From: a virus
IMG/VR virus record: IMGVR_UViG_3300004154_000046
Location: 1-24,336 of that record
DNA: 24,336 nucleotides
Direction: 5' to 3' (one strand)
The notes beneath the pieces were generated by a model. It saw only the letters and a program-made list of their open reading frames with translations. It was not told the DNA's origin and searched no databases. Within the stretch, counting starts at the first letter, position 1; the number at the start of each line of letters is the position of its first letter. Positions 7,685 to 15,078 of the stretch are shown piece by piece. Position numbers and translations under genes: made by a program.

Positions 7685-9201
7685 GCCGACATCCCCCCTC
7701 GGACCCTGCTACGCCTGTTTCCACTATTCGCACCACTAACAACTTCGTAACTATCAACACCACAGGCCAGAGTCCTGAATGCATCCGCAGGGTTGCTGGC
7801 CCAATTATGCAACGGATAAGAAGCATACACACCCATCTTCTCATTCCAGGCCTTGCGGTATTCATCCAGAGCCGCAATCAAACGATTACAGTTTGCCTCA
7901 TCAATCCAACAGGACGGCAGAAAACCCCTGACCTCATCAATACCATCCTCAATATTCTTGGTTCGCTCCACCGTTACCAGATTACGCAGCCCCAGCTTCC
8001 TCAGCTTTTCCTCTCGCGTCTCCACCTCATCAGAGGCCAAACTTCTGACACTGCTATCATGTGGCAGATAATGCGTGCCATACACATAGGGTTTAGCCAA
8101 CAGTTCACGCACATAAAAGCCCAGAACCTCCCCGCAGTTTTCCAGATAATCAATGATTCGGTTTTCAGTACCAAAACGCTGCCGGAAAACAATACAGGTC
8201 GTATCATTCATCCCCAGATCCCAACCGGTATCAACCGGCAACCGTGGATCATACGCAACCACGCCCAATCTCTTGCCACCCCGCAGCTTTGCCATCTGCT
8301 GCACATAGTACGCACCATGAATAGCAGCATGAAACGCTTCTTCCGGGGTGCTGGGGTGCTCCCGGAACATATCATCGCCCATGGTATGTTTCTTGGCCAC
8401 ATACCAGGCAATCTGCGCATCATCCAGCTCAATCCCGTGTTTCAACCGCAGATCAACAAAATACTCCTGCAGCTCTTTGGTCAACACCGGCGGATGTTCC
8501 TGATCCAAACGGTTACGCGGATCTTGCCACCAGCCAAAGAAATGCAGCTTAAAATCCAGCTTGTTTAACTGGGCACCTTCCTGCAACTTCTTCAGTGCCG
8601 TCATGCAGTAATCGTAGAAATACCCGCTACGCCCTTCAGCGGTACTCTCAATCGTGATGTACTGCCCAACGTGAACCGTGTTCAGGGCACCTGTTACAAT
8701 CTCCTGCGCTTTTTTAGGGTACTGAGCACAGACCTTGCCAAACTCGGTAACATGCAGGTATTGGAACGTGCCAGACCGCAGAGAAACACCAACCCGGATA
8801 CTAGATCCATTGGCCAGCTTTAACACTTTGCCGGTTTCTTTATCCGTTGGCAGTGCCGCCTTCAGCTGTTCCGGCAGATTGTCATACGCAAACTTAATCT
8901 TGTTATCAAAGATCTCTTCAACATCGCCCAGAGTATGGGCGATGATACCGGCAGCCACGTTGCTGTTAAACAGGCAGGCATCAAGGTAAAGGATGCAGAT
9001 AAATGTGGTAACGCCATGCTGCCGAGACTTCAAAATCAGATTTAAATACCAGAAAGCCAGATACAACAGCGTTTGCACATGGTTTGGCTTAAACTTGATC
9101 TTGTTGCCTTTTTCATCCCTGATCCAGTAGAGATTATTCAGGCGCCACCATCTATCACCAAAGTTTGCAACAAGATCTGCAGGCAGCTGCTTGCGAGACA
9201 T
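7681..9201 (-). CDS. terL: Terminase large subunit
   Basis: A 506-residue protein, normal length for a large terminase, the ATP-driven DNA-packaging motor with a C-terminal nuclease. Residues 57-66 (LKSRQHGVTT) are a Walker A-like motif of the type seen in P22-like terminases. Residues 149-155 (LHVTEFG) are at the Walker B/acid position, with Thr-Glu in place of the usual Asp-Glu or Ser-Glu. TIESTAEG is the coupling motif, and DTGWDLGMNDTT in the second half carries the first metal-binding Asp of the RNase H-like nuclease. Its ATG overlaps the small-subunit stop by one base. Confidence 0.92.
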   Translation of the reverse strand: MSRKQLPADLVANFGDRWWRLNNLYWIRDEKGNKIKFKPNHVQTLLYLAFWYLNLILKSRQHGVTTFICILYLDACLFNSNVAAGIIAHTLGDVEEIFDNKIKFAYDNLPEQLKAALPTDKETGKVLKLANGSSIRVGVSLRSGTFQYLHVTEFGKVCAQYPKKAQEIVTGALNTVHVGQYITIESTAEGRSGYFYDYCMTALKKLQEGAQLNKLDFKLHFFGWWQDPRNRLDQEHPPVLTKELQEYFVDLRLKHGIELDDAQIAWYVAKKHTMGDDMFREHPSTPEEAFHAAIHGAYYVQQMAKLRGGKRLGVVAYDPRLPVDTGWDLGMNDTTCIVFRQRFGTENRIIDYLENCGEVLGFYVRELLAKPYVYGTHYLPHDSSVRSLASDEVETREEKLRKLGLRNLVTVERTKNIEDGIDEVRGFLPSCWIDEANCNRLIAALDEYRKAWNEKMGVYASYPLHNWASNPADAFRTLACGVDSYEVVSGANSGNRRSRVRGGMSA

Positions 9202-9836
9202 CAGGGCGTACTCACCAAATCCTTGGTAGTGTTGTCAATAGCTTCCAACAGCCCCTTAATGCCCATATCAACCGCTCCACTCAAGTTGATATTTTCCTTG
9301 GTCATCCCTAAAATCTTAGCCAACTCCACCCGGCTGCCATGCTTCACCGGCAGATTCACCACCGTCCGCACGCCTTCTTTACCGGCCACCTGCTCAACCT
9401 CCAACAGCTCCCGCACATCCTCCGACAGACTACTCAAATCACCACTACGCAGGTTACTCAGCATCTCCGTATGATCCAGCATCAGCACCCTCAGATGCTG
9501 ATCAATCACCTTATCCGCAATCACTGCATGCCGCTTTGATCGTTCTGCCAGTATCTCGTCAATCCGTGCCAAAATATTAGCATTGGTTAGTAATTTAGAT
9601 GCATTAACCGTTGCCGTGCTATCCTTCACATCAGGATAAACCCGCTTATACGCCTTCATCCCGTTACCAGCAGCGGCAATGTACTGCCAACAAAATTCCT
9701 CATGTTTTGGCTTCAGCTTCACCGCATCGCAGCCGACATCAGCCTGCAGTCCAGGCAGCACAGCCTGACCAGAAACCCCGGTAGGCTGTCCATCCAGCAA
9801 ATTCACGCTGCTGCTATATCCTGATTTCTCGACCAT
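9201..9836 (-). CDS. terS: Terminase small subunit
   Basis: A 211-residue protein. Residues about 40-100 match the Terminase_2 type DNA-binding domain: LKPKHEEFCWQYI, then AAGNGMKAYKRVYPD, then ATVNASKLLTNANILARI, the helix-turn-helix with the typical N-A-A-x-A-Y and A-S-K-L-L patterns. The C-terminal half is helical and likely forms the oligomer. The small subunit recognises the packaging site and is followed, with a one-base overlap, by the large subunit. A TATAAT box lies just upstream of the start. Confidence 0.88.
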   Translation of the reverse strand: MVEKSGYSSSVNLLDGQPTGVSGQAVLPGLQADVGCDAVKLKPKHEEFCWQYIAAAGNGMKAYKRVYPDVKDSTATVNASKLLTNANILARIDEILAERSKRHAVIADKVIDQHLRVLMLDHTEMLSNLRSGDLSSLSEDVRELLEVEQVAGKEGVRTVVNLPVKHGSRVELAKILGMTKENINLSGAVDMGIKGLLEAIDNTTKDLVSTP

Positions 9837-9852
9837 ATTAACCTGTTGTTAT

Positions 9853-9882
9853 ATTATAGGATTATTTGCAATAGCTATTTTC
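9853..9882 (-). promoter_or_regulatory. Candidate promoter for the packaging/head genes
   Basis: On the minus strand TATAAT (9853-9858) lies 16 bases before the terminase small-subunit start, inside the gap after the helicase-loader-like gene. A TTGAAA lies 20 bases upstream, a longer spacing than ideal. The surrounding 60 bases are AT-rich. Transcription through 9836-1335 could start here, but a late phage promoter may rely on an activator. Confidence 0.4.
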
Positions 9883-9896
9883 AACCAGATCAAATT

Positions 9897-10373
9897 TCAG
9901 GCCGAAACACCCAGCACACGGGCCTGATCCCGCAACCGCTCAACCCGCTCAGTCAGCTCCCTATCGCTCATCTTTCGCCGGTCGACCGGCTTAACCAGCT
10001 GCAAGCCGGGGGTAGAGGCATCCTCCTGCCAATTCTCCAGCCCCTCGCCCAATCGCCGCAGCGCTGCCTTGGCCTGCTCTCGCGTCTGCTCGGAAAACTC
10101 CTCAATCTGCTGCGTGTTGTACCGGCCAACCACGGCAGGTTGACGATACGGCGCCGCCCATTCGCGCAACTCAGACACCCTCGGCCAAAATTTACAGCGC
10201 TTAATCGCCTCCGTAACCGCCAGATCAAACCCGCCATCAGCCAGATCCTGCAGGCCCCGCCAATACAACGCGGTCAGTTTATCCACATCATCAGCCGCCA
10301 GCTTATCCCCGCCAATCGGCCCGTAATAAACCGTCAGCAGCTTCATCCCCGCACTAAACGCCCTGGGCTGCAT
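9897..10373 (-). CDS. Putative helicase-loader-like replication protein
   Basis: A 158-residue protein. I use the ATG at 10373 (MQPRAFSAGMKLL), with GGAGG seven bases upstream; a longer frame to 10493 runs deep into the preceding gene. The N-terminal half has the pattern of phage helicase loader/inhibitor proteins: KLTALYWRGLQDL, then AVTEAIKRCKFWPRVSEL, close to the helix and FxP-x-ExL signature of the G39P type. The C-terminal half is charged and helical. It overlaps the 3' end of the replication-initiator-like gene by 20 bases, the same order as lambda O then P. The role is inferred from pattern and context. Confidence 0.55.
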   Translation of the reverse strand: MQPRAFSAGMKLLTVYYGPIGGDKLAADDVDKLTALYWRGLQDLADGGFDLAVTEAIKRCKFWPRVSELREWAAPYRQPAVVGRYNTQQIEEFSEQTREQAKAALRRLGEGLENWQEDASTPGLQLVKPVDRRKMSDRELTERVERLRDQARVLGVSA

Positions 10374-11214
10374 AAATCGCCTCCGTAACCCGATCAATCG
10401 CCGCACAATCGCTGCGCAACCGCTCAGATCGAGACTCAGGACTATCCCTGCCACGGGCCTGCGGTTTTGGTTTTCCCTCCAGCACAGAAACAACGTATTT
10501 CAGCGTTTTACCCCCCTGCATAGCCGTTATCTCAAAAGCGTCTTTGATTTTTTGTCGGGAATGCACCCGACACAACGCACTGGCCTGCTCGTTACAGCCT
10601 CCGGGCATCATCGTTCCCAGGTTTTGATGAAACAACCCCCGAAACTCGTTGATGGAAACCAACGACGACGACTCTTCCGCCTCAGTGGGGGGAAGGGGGG
10701 TAGTTGATGCTTGAGAAGAAGAGTCGTCGTTAAAGCCTTTAGGTTTTATCTGTTCTTCTTTCTTCTCTAAAGTCTGTTCTAAAGTCTTGCACGTTCCATG
10801 CGTTACGTTGCGTTCCTCATGCGTTCCGTTGCGTTCCTCATGCGTTCCGTTGCGTTCCTCTTGCGCTTTAAGTGCCTGTTTTTCCTTCCAGCGCTCTTTT
10901 CGCTCCTTTGCCGTTTCATCCTCCCGCACCGGCTGGCGTTTCTCCCAGTTGCAAATACGATCCGCCTCAATCATGCCTTTAGCTACCATGGCATCGTAGA
11001 CCGCCACCACCTGATCCAGTTCCAAATCCAGCACTACGGACACCTCTTCAAGATCAATCCCATCCAATGAGCCACGATCATTACGAGAGCTGGTAAATTC
11101 CAGCAACGCAGGCCAACAGGCTATTACTACGTGTCTGGGCTGCTTAGACCGCTTGGCGATTATCGAAAATTTAGGGTCAGCAACCGTGCCGTGATACCAC
11201 CTGAACCATTCCAT
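10354..11214 (-). CDS. Replication initiator (O-like / replisome organizer)
   Basis: A 286-residue protein. Residues 1-95 look like the winged-helix domain of phage replisome organizers (MEWFRWYHGTVADPKF ... DLEEVSVVLDL), including the GxIEADRICNWEKRQ wing ending. A charged linker follows with three near-identical EERNGTH/EERNVTH heptads (about residues 119-139) and a Ser/Thr/Pro-rich segment. The C-terminal part (KIKDAFEIT, KTLKYVVSVLEG) is common in these proteins and may contact the helicase machinery. The linker DNA has the layout of a replication origin (see separate entries). It precedes the helicase-loader-like gene, as in lambdoid phages. Confidence 0.65.
   Translation of the reverse strand: MEWFRWYHGTVADPKFSIIAKRSKQPRHVVIACWPALLEFTSSRNDRGSLDGIDLEEVSVVLDLELDQVVAVYDAMVAKGMIEADRICNWEKRQPVREDETAKERKERWKEKQALKAQEERNGTHEERNGTHEERNVTHGTCKTLEQTLEKKEEQIKPKGFNDDSSSQASTTPLPPTEAEESSSLVSINEFRGLFHQNLGTMMPGGCNEQASALCRVHSRQKIKDAFEITAMQGGKTLKYVVSVLEGKPKPQARGRDSPESRSERLRSDCAAIDRVTEAIYAAQGV
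10665..10730. repeat. Perfect 13-bp inverted repeat in the putative origin
   Basis: ACGACGACTCTTC at 10665-10677 and its exact complement at 10718-10730 flank 40 bases that hold two runs of six G separated by AA (10687-10700). It lies within the initiator-like gene and encodes two Asp/Glu-Ser clusters. In lambda an inverted repeat also lies beside the AT-rich part of the origin. Confidence 0.55.
10742..10859. other. Putative replication origin: iterons plus AT-rich tract
   Basis: Three 21-base direct repeats with the unit CATGCGTTCCGTTGCGTTCCT lie at 10797-10859; the first differs at one base. Each holds two GCGTTCC heptamers. Next to them, 10742-10790 is AT-rich with strong pyrimidine bias on the plus strand and a repeated TCTAAAGTCTGTT-like motif. 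Iterons, AT-rich tract and then inverted repeat, all inside the initiator gene, repeat the lambda origin plan. Confidence 0.55.
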
Positions 11215-11237
11215 ACAAAAAATACCTTTCCAGTATG

Positions 11238-12266
11238 TCAGCCTGCCAGCAAACGATCCAGCGGACTCGTCACGCTTGTAGATTTACCCATCACATGCAG
11301 ATATACCATTGTCGTCTCCAAGCACGAATGCCCCAGCAGATCCTGCACCTGCCGCACGTTATAGCCATCCTCCAGCAAATGCGTTGCAAAACTGTGCCGG
11401 AAGGTGTGACAACTGCCAGGGCTGGTAATGCCAGACTTCTGCACAGCCATTTTTACTGCCTTCTGCAACACCGTCTCATGAATATGGTGCCGCAGTGGCT
11501 TTTCAGGTGACGCCGCCCAGCGGGGATCAACACACGCCTTACGTGCCGGGAAAACCCAGTACCACCCCCAGGCAAACGGATAATCAGAATACTTCCTATC
11601 CAGCGCACCCGGCAGAGAAACACCGACACCATTGGCTACATCCTGCCGGTGCTGTTCAACCACACCCAACAGATGAGCTCGTAGCGGATCTGTCAGCGAG
11701 GCCGGTAGCGAGACAACACGGTCCTTATTCCCCTTACCTGCTCGGATCGTCACCGTCATCCGCTCAAAATCGACATCCTTCACCCGCAGCCCCAGACACT
11801 CATTCAGGCGCAAACCGCAGCCGTATAGCAGTTGGGCCATCAACCTGTCAGCGCCAAACATCTGCTTAAATACGGCAACCACCTCAGACTTAGTAAACAC
11901 TTCCGGCAACCGTTTTGGCTTCTTGGCTCTCACTCCGTTAATTGCTCCTAACTCACGAGGGAAAACGTGCTTGTAGAAAAACAACAGGGCATTAAACGCC
12001 TGATTTTGTGTTGATGCAGCGACATTCGCCTGCACAGCCAGATAGGTCATAAACTTTTCAATCTCTGGCCCGCCCATCTCAGATAATGGGCGCTTGTGGT
12101 GAAACTGGCTGAACCGGCGCACCCAATCACAATAGGCGTCTGCTGTTTTTGGACTGTAGCCTTTCACCCGGATAGTGTTACGGATCAGGTCCAGAACGCG
12201 AGGCTTGCCATCGGTCTGCTGCACAGGTTGCGAATGCGGGGTTGCGTTGTTTCGTAATGCGTTCAT
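11238..12266 (-). CDS. intI: Integron-type tyrosine recombinase (IntI family)
   Basis: A 342-residue site-specific recombinase. Catalytic residues are present: Arg153 (GCGLRLNECLGLRV), Lys in GKGNKDRVV, His287 and Arg290 (CHTFRHSFATHLLE), His313 (LLGHS) and Tyr322 (TTMVYLHV). Residues about 221-262 hold the extra segment that defines IntI proteins (FAWGWYWVFPA, then DPR and LRHHIHETVLQKAV), which ordinary phage integrases lack, and the end SPLDRLL is also IntI-like. AAAGGA lies before the ATG. It follows the accessory block and precedes the replication genes, all on the same strand. No clear attI or attC site was found nearby, so its substrate is unknown. Confidence 0.85.
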   Translation of the reverse strand: MNALRNNATPHSQPVQQTDGKPRVLDLIRNTIRVKGYSPKTADAYCDWVRRFSQFHHKRPLSEMGGPEIEKFMTYLAVQANVAASTQNQAFNALLFFYKHVFPRELGAINGVRAKKPKRLPEVFTKSEVVAVFKQMFGADRLMAQLLYGCGLRLNECLGLRVKDVDFERMTVTIRAGKGNKDRVVSLPASLTDPLRAHLLGVVEQHRQDVANGVGVSLPGALDRKYSDYPFAWGWYWVFPARKACVDPRWAASPEKPLRHHIHETVLQKAVKMAVQKSGITSPGSCHTFRHSFATHLLEDGYNVRQVQDLLGHSCLETTMVYLHVMGKSTSVTSPLDRLLAG

Positions 12267-12339
12267 GGCCCAATCCTTTCAGGTAGTTAATTTGTTTTGT
12301 GATATAGTGATAGGCTGCATAGATGCGGGATAATCATCG

Positions 12340-12660
12340 TTAGCGGCTTAACTGCCCCTTCATCTCTTCGATAAACATTTTTATTTTAGCCATCAAATAT
12401 TTGTCCCTTACTCGCTCAACAACGCAGCAGCAGCCGTTGTGCATCTCCTCCCATCGCCTGCACTGGCTACCATACAGTTTCAGCAGGTCATGGAACTGAT
12501 AGACGTTCCATTCAACAGGTCGTTCATCATCCCATTTGAAATGCCAATATTTATCCAGTCCGTCTGCTGGCGTTTCCAACAATTCCTGAGCACCCGCATG
12601 TAGCATCCCGGCTAATACTGCGCCTATATCCTCTTTCGTCGCGTCTGTTTGGTCATTCAT
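12340..12660 (-). CDS. Hypothetical protein, 106 residues
   Basis: A 106-residue soluble protein (MNDQTDATKEDIGAVLAGML) with GGGGAG upstream of the ATG. The middle is aromatic and acidic (DKYWHFKWDDERPVEWNVY); a CCC triplet follows (NGCCCVVERV), and the C terminus is a basic amphipathic helix (KYLMAKIKMFIEEMKGQL). I do not recognise a family. It lies between the integron-type integrase and the radical SAM gene and is probably part of the accessory block. Confidence 0.6.
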   Translation of the reverse strand: MNDQTDATKEDIGAVLAGMLHAGAQELLETPADGLDKYWHFKWDDERPVEWNVYQFHDLLKLYGSQCRRWEEMHNGCCCVVERVRDKYLMAKIKMFIEEMKGQLSR

Positions 12661-12662
12661 GG

Positions 12663-12823
12663 TTAGTTCTCCCCTGCCCCTAACGGCTCAATCAACTCAG
12701 ACTTGCTAATTATGTCTGCAATTTCATCAGCTTCCTTGTCGTAAGTGATAACCAGTTCCGGTAGTGTCTCTTCGGTGCCGCAAGCTGGTTATCTCGGTCC
12801 TCGTTATAATGCTCTAGCCACAT
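12663..12823 (-). pseudogene. Short broken reading frame after the radical SAM gene
   Basis: An ATG at 12823, inside the end of the radical SAM gene, opens a frame (MWLEHYNEDRDNQLA) of good coding character that soon turns basic and stops. From about 12776, a neighbouring frame gives GTEETLPELVITYDKEADE and continues to a TAA at 12663 just before the next gene, but has no start codon. Joining the two by a one-base shift would give a small acidic protein of about 52 residues. It may be a frameshifted gene, a sequencing error, or coincidence. Confidence 0.3.
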
Positions 12824-13790
12824 CTTCAAATTTATGTGGCAGAGTTCCTGAAAGAATCGCGTTCCCGCATGTAATCCGCCCTGCATCCTCATCGTGGCTT
12901 GCAATGAAGGTCAGAACGTCGAACCCGACTTTCCGCAGTGCCTCTGCATGATGTTGATACGGGTACGGTGTCGTGTAGTCGCCTTCCGTCTGTATGCCGT
13001 TTTCAACAGCAACAGTCGTCTTGTGCATCGGAGTCAGCTTGCAGACAAAACGTGCGGGGTCAAATAAATCACGGAGTTTAACGGCGTCAATTTCGTAGCC
13101 AGCAACGGCAAAGTTCAGCGTGATTTTGCGGCCCTTCGGAAAATCCAGCGCCTCACCTATTCCCGCCACTTCCGACAATAACAGCGCATTGCCGCTGAAC
13201 ATGGTTTCCCGTTCTTCATCGTTTGTGGAATTGACAGAAATCTGCAACCCCGCATCGCCTCTGAAATCATGGTTCTTTATTTCCATCCAGTCAGCCAGAA
13301 AAGCAAACAGATTGCCGTTGTGTCGTGGCATCATTGTTGATACCACCGGATGAACCAAAGACCTCCCCACCAATGGTCGCACTTCATGGCGTATGTTTCG
13401 GGCGAAATCTAAAACAGCGGGGTTCCATGTGGGTTCGCCCATTCGCGCAAAATGCACGTTTAGCCGTTTTGTCGCTATTACTTCTGAATGCAGTGCCAGT
13501 CCGGTCAACACCTGATCCCGCAAATCTTCATAAGTGGCATTTATTCCCGGCCCTACTTTCGGCACGTCGCAAAACGTGCAACCCATCGAACAGCCGTATT
13601 GCGTGGAAATTGTGATTACCCATTTTTCCGACAGCGGCAAAAGCGGTGAACCGTCCGCTACCGGCTTGTTCTGGTTCAGGTTCACATCCTGCCCGTAGTC
13701 TGCTAGAGAAAGAAGCTCAAGCGGCCCCTTCGATGATTGGCACACTAGAATATTGCCTGTTGGTACTCGTAAATTTCGTATGATGTCCAT
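12804..13790 (-). CDS. RlmN/Cfr-like radical SAM protein
   Basis: A 328-residue protein from the ATG at 13790 (MDIIRNLRVP), chosen for AAAGGA upstream; an ATG at 13814 has no ribosome site. Cys67, Cys71 and Cys74 (CSMGCTFC) form the radical SAM iron-sulfur motif. FARMGEPTWNP matches the GMGEP motif of RlmN/Cfr methyltransferases, LQISVNSTNDEERETMF matches their SLHAxND region, and the late ITCGNA fits the C-terminal catalytic Cys (ACG). It lacks most of the N-terminal accessory domain and has no Ser-Leu-His match, so it is a divergent member. RlmN and Cfr methylate adenines in rRNA or tRNA; the target here is unknown. It follows the DHH gene. Confidence 0.75.
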   Translation of the reverse strand: MDIIRNLRVPTGNILVCQSSKGPLELLSLADYGQDVNLNQNKPVADGSPLLPLSEKWVITISTQYGCSMGCTFCDVPKVGPGINATYEDLRDQVLTGLALHSEVIATKRLNVHFARMGEPTWNPAVLDFARNIRHEVRPLVGRSLVHPVVSTMMPRHNGNLFAFLADWMEIKNHDFRGDAGLQISVNSTNDEERETMFSGNALLLSEVAGIGEALDFPKGRKITLNFAVAGYEIDAVKLRDLFDPARFVCKLTPMHKTTVAVENGIQTEGDYTTPYPYQHHAEALRKVGFDVLTFIASHDEDAGRITCGNAILSGTLPHKFEDVARAL

Positions 13791-13812
13791 GATTGTCCTT
13801 TCGTAGATTCGC

Positions 13813-13818
13813 ATTATA
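13813..13818 (-). promoter_or_regulatory. Candidate -10 box of the radical SAM gene
   Basis: TATAAT on the minus strand, 23 bases before the chosen start and directly after the hairpin and T-rich stretch. No good -35 box is seen 17 bases upstream. It suggests that the radical SAM gene can be transcribed separately from the DHH gene. Confidence 0.35.
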
Positions 13819-13852
13819 ACAAAACGTAGCAGCAGGCGATAAGGCCCGCTGC
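13818..13852 (-). terminator. Candidate intrinsic terminator after the DHH gene
   Basis: In the leftward direction GCAGCGGGC and GCCTGCTGC form a 9-bp stem with one mismatch and a 6-base loop (13829-13852), followed by TACGTTTTGTT. The T-run is short, so termination may be partial. It falls between the DHH stop codon and the candidate promoter of the radical SAM gene. Confidence 0.45.
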
Positions 13853-13874
13853 TGTACTAAAGCCGTTGTAACGC

Positions 13875-14587
13875 TCAGGCAGCGTCTCTTGTAAATCCGG
13901 CAGCGTTACGATGACCGCCCCCGCCGAACTGTTTGGCAATGGCGGACACGTCGAACTCTCCGATTGACCGCAGAGAATATGACCGCTTTCCGTCTGCTCG
14001 GTCGCAATAAGAGGCGCTGAAATCCGCTTCTGGGAACTTCTGACAGAGTTGGTTCCCGACCTCAGAAATGTTGTCAGAGAGATTAAGCACCGGCACTTTA
14101 TAACCGCAGATTTCCTCCCACCGTACATTCCGGCAGGCCCTGTCAACTTGTGAATCTCGGAAAGCCTTGATTGCGTCGCCAGAAATGAGAGCCTTCGACA
14201 GATCAAACTCATCCCATGCGTCAAAGGTTTGATCCAGCGTAGCAATGTAAAGGAGTCGCCATTGAAAAAATGCTCCCACGCCAAGACAGCACCGGATTTT
14301 TGCAGGGCGAAAGTGACGTAAGGCAGCCCCTCTAATTCCTTCCAAGCTGTCTTGTGGTGGTCAATGACAGTGAGTTTGTATTTTCCGGCGAGTGCCTCAC
14401 AGGTTGCACGATCATAGGAAAAATCGACAACGAACAACTCCTCTATCGTTTCTGGCAGTTCAGGCACTGGTTGCCTGTACTGGACAGGCCGGAAGAATAT
14501 CTTTTCGTCAGAGTCAAAAGCCTTCCAGCAGGCATAAGCGGCCCCGAATCCATCAGCATCATTGTGGTAAAGTACGGCTGTTTTCAT
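13875..14587 (-). pseudogene. DHH-family phosphoesterase, split by a -1 frameshift
   Basis: The frame starts at the ATG at 14587 (MKTAVLYHNDADGFG) with CAGGGGG upstream. HNDADGFG (residues 8-15), DFSYD (55-59) and DHHKTAW (76-82) are the metal-binding motifs of DHH phosphoesterases. The match breaks near residue 107, at six T in the coding strand (14265-14270), and resumes in the -1 frame with LLYIATLDQTFDAWDEFD. That frame runs to the DHHA1 motif GGGGHRNAAGF and a stop at 13875. Together they give a full DHH-DHHA1 protein of about 237 residues. The break is at U-UUU-UUC, a legal -1 slippery site, so it could be programmed, a mutation, or a homopolymer error. Confidence 0.72.
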
Positions 14588-14629
14588 GGTGGTAATTCCC
14601 CCTGTAATGGTAATCGCGTTACAACCAGC

Positions 14630-14671
14630 GGCACGACCCGACCGCTCAAAACCCGGCGGACGGGTCGTGCC
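14630..14671. repeat. Perfect 11-bp inverted repeat overlapping a gene end
   Basis: GGCACGACCCG (14630-14640) and CGGGTCGTGCC (14661-14671) flank a 20-base loop and span the stop codon of the 133-residue gene. No T-run follows in the leftward direction, so it is not a standard terminator. It could stabilise the transcript end or act as an RNA barrier before the DHH gene. Confidence 0.5.
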
Positions 14672-15047
14672 ACAGGCCCTCCAACCATGCATCTCTGGCG
14701 TCAAAACCATCATCCGTCGCAGCGATTTTGTATTCGACAAAATCCGGTTGCCCAATAGCGCCCTTTGCTATACCTCTCCGTTCCTCGGTAATCGTTATAA
14801 ATCCGATCTCCGGCAGTTTTGTAAGCCAGAAATCGAACGGCACCCACTCGCATTCAGCCTTGCCAAAAAACACATCGGCACGGTTTGAGTACTTTATGAC
14901 GTGAGTGTTTCCGCCTGCAAACCACGCCAGAAATGCGTTTCTCTCGGTGTTGGTCAAATCGAGGATGGAGGATAACAAGAGGGTGGACCGTTCTTTTGCC
15001 TCCGTTACTGCTTCCCCCCGCTCGATTGCATCTTTTTCGTTGTTCAT
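14646..15047 (-). CDS. Hypothetical protein, 133 residues
   Basis: Begins at the ATG at 15047 (MNNEKDAIERGEAVTEAK), with AAGGAGAAGG before it; a Met seven codons upstream has a poorer site. After a charged helical N terminus the protein has the pattern LTNTERNAFLAWFAGGNTHVIKYSN and then EWVPFDFWLTKLPEIGFITITEERRG, suggesting a small mixed alpha/beta or winged-helix domain. No family recognised. It is upstream of the DHH gene in the same direction and probably transcribed with it. Confidence 0.6.
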   Translation of the reverse strand: MNNEKDAIERGEAVTEAKERSTLLLSSILDLTNTERNAFLAWFAGGNTHVIKYSNRADVFFGKAECEWVPFDFWLTKLPEIGFITITEERRGIAKGAIGQPDFVEYKIAATDDGFDARDAWLEGLWHDPSAGF

Positions 15048-15078
15048 ATCCTTCTCCTTGGCGGTCATCCGCCATCCG

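Noticed and set aside
7807-8568. Long plus-strand frame opposite the large terminase
   Set aside because: It lies wholly within a clear terminase gene on the other strand, has no ribosome site, and its composition is that of a shadow frame.
10687-10700. G-quadruplex in the putative origin
   Set aside because: Only two G6 runs separated by AA are present; a four-run intramolecular quadruplex would need splitting each run with no loops.
12339-12675. attC-like motifs near the integron-type integrase (GTTAG-CGGCTTAAC at 12339 and GTTAG...CTAAC at 12662)
   Set aside because: No paired R and L boxes with an intervening hairpin were found. The first match is explained by the end of the 106-residue gene, and gene direction is not that of integron cassettes.
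14630-14671. Intrinsic terminator
   Set aside because: The stem is strong but no T-run follows in the direction of transcription.
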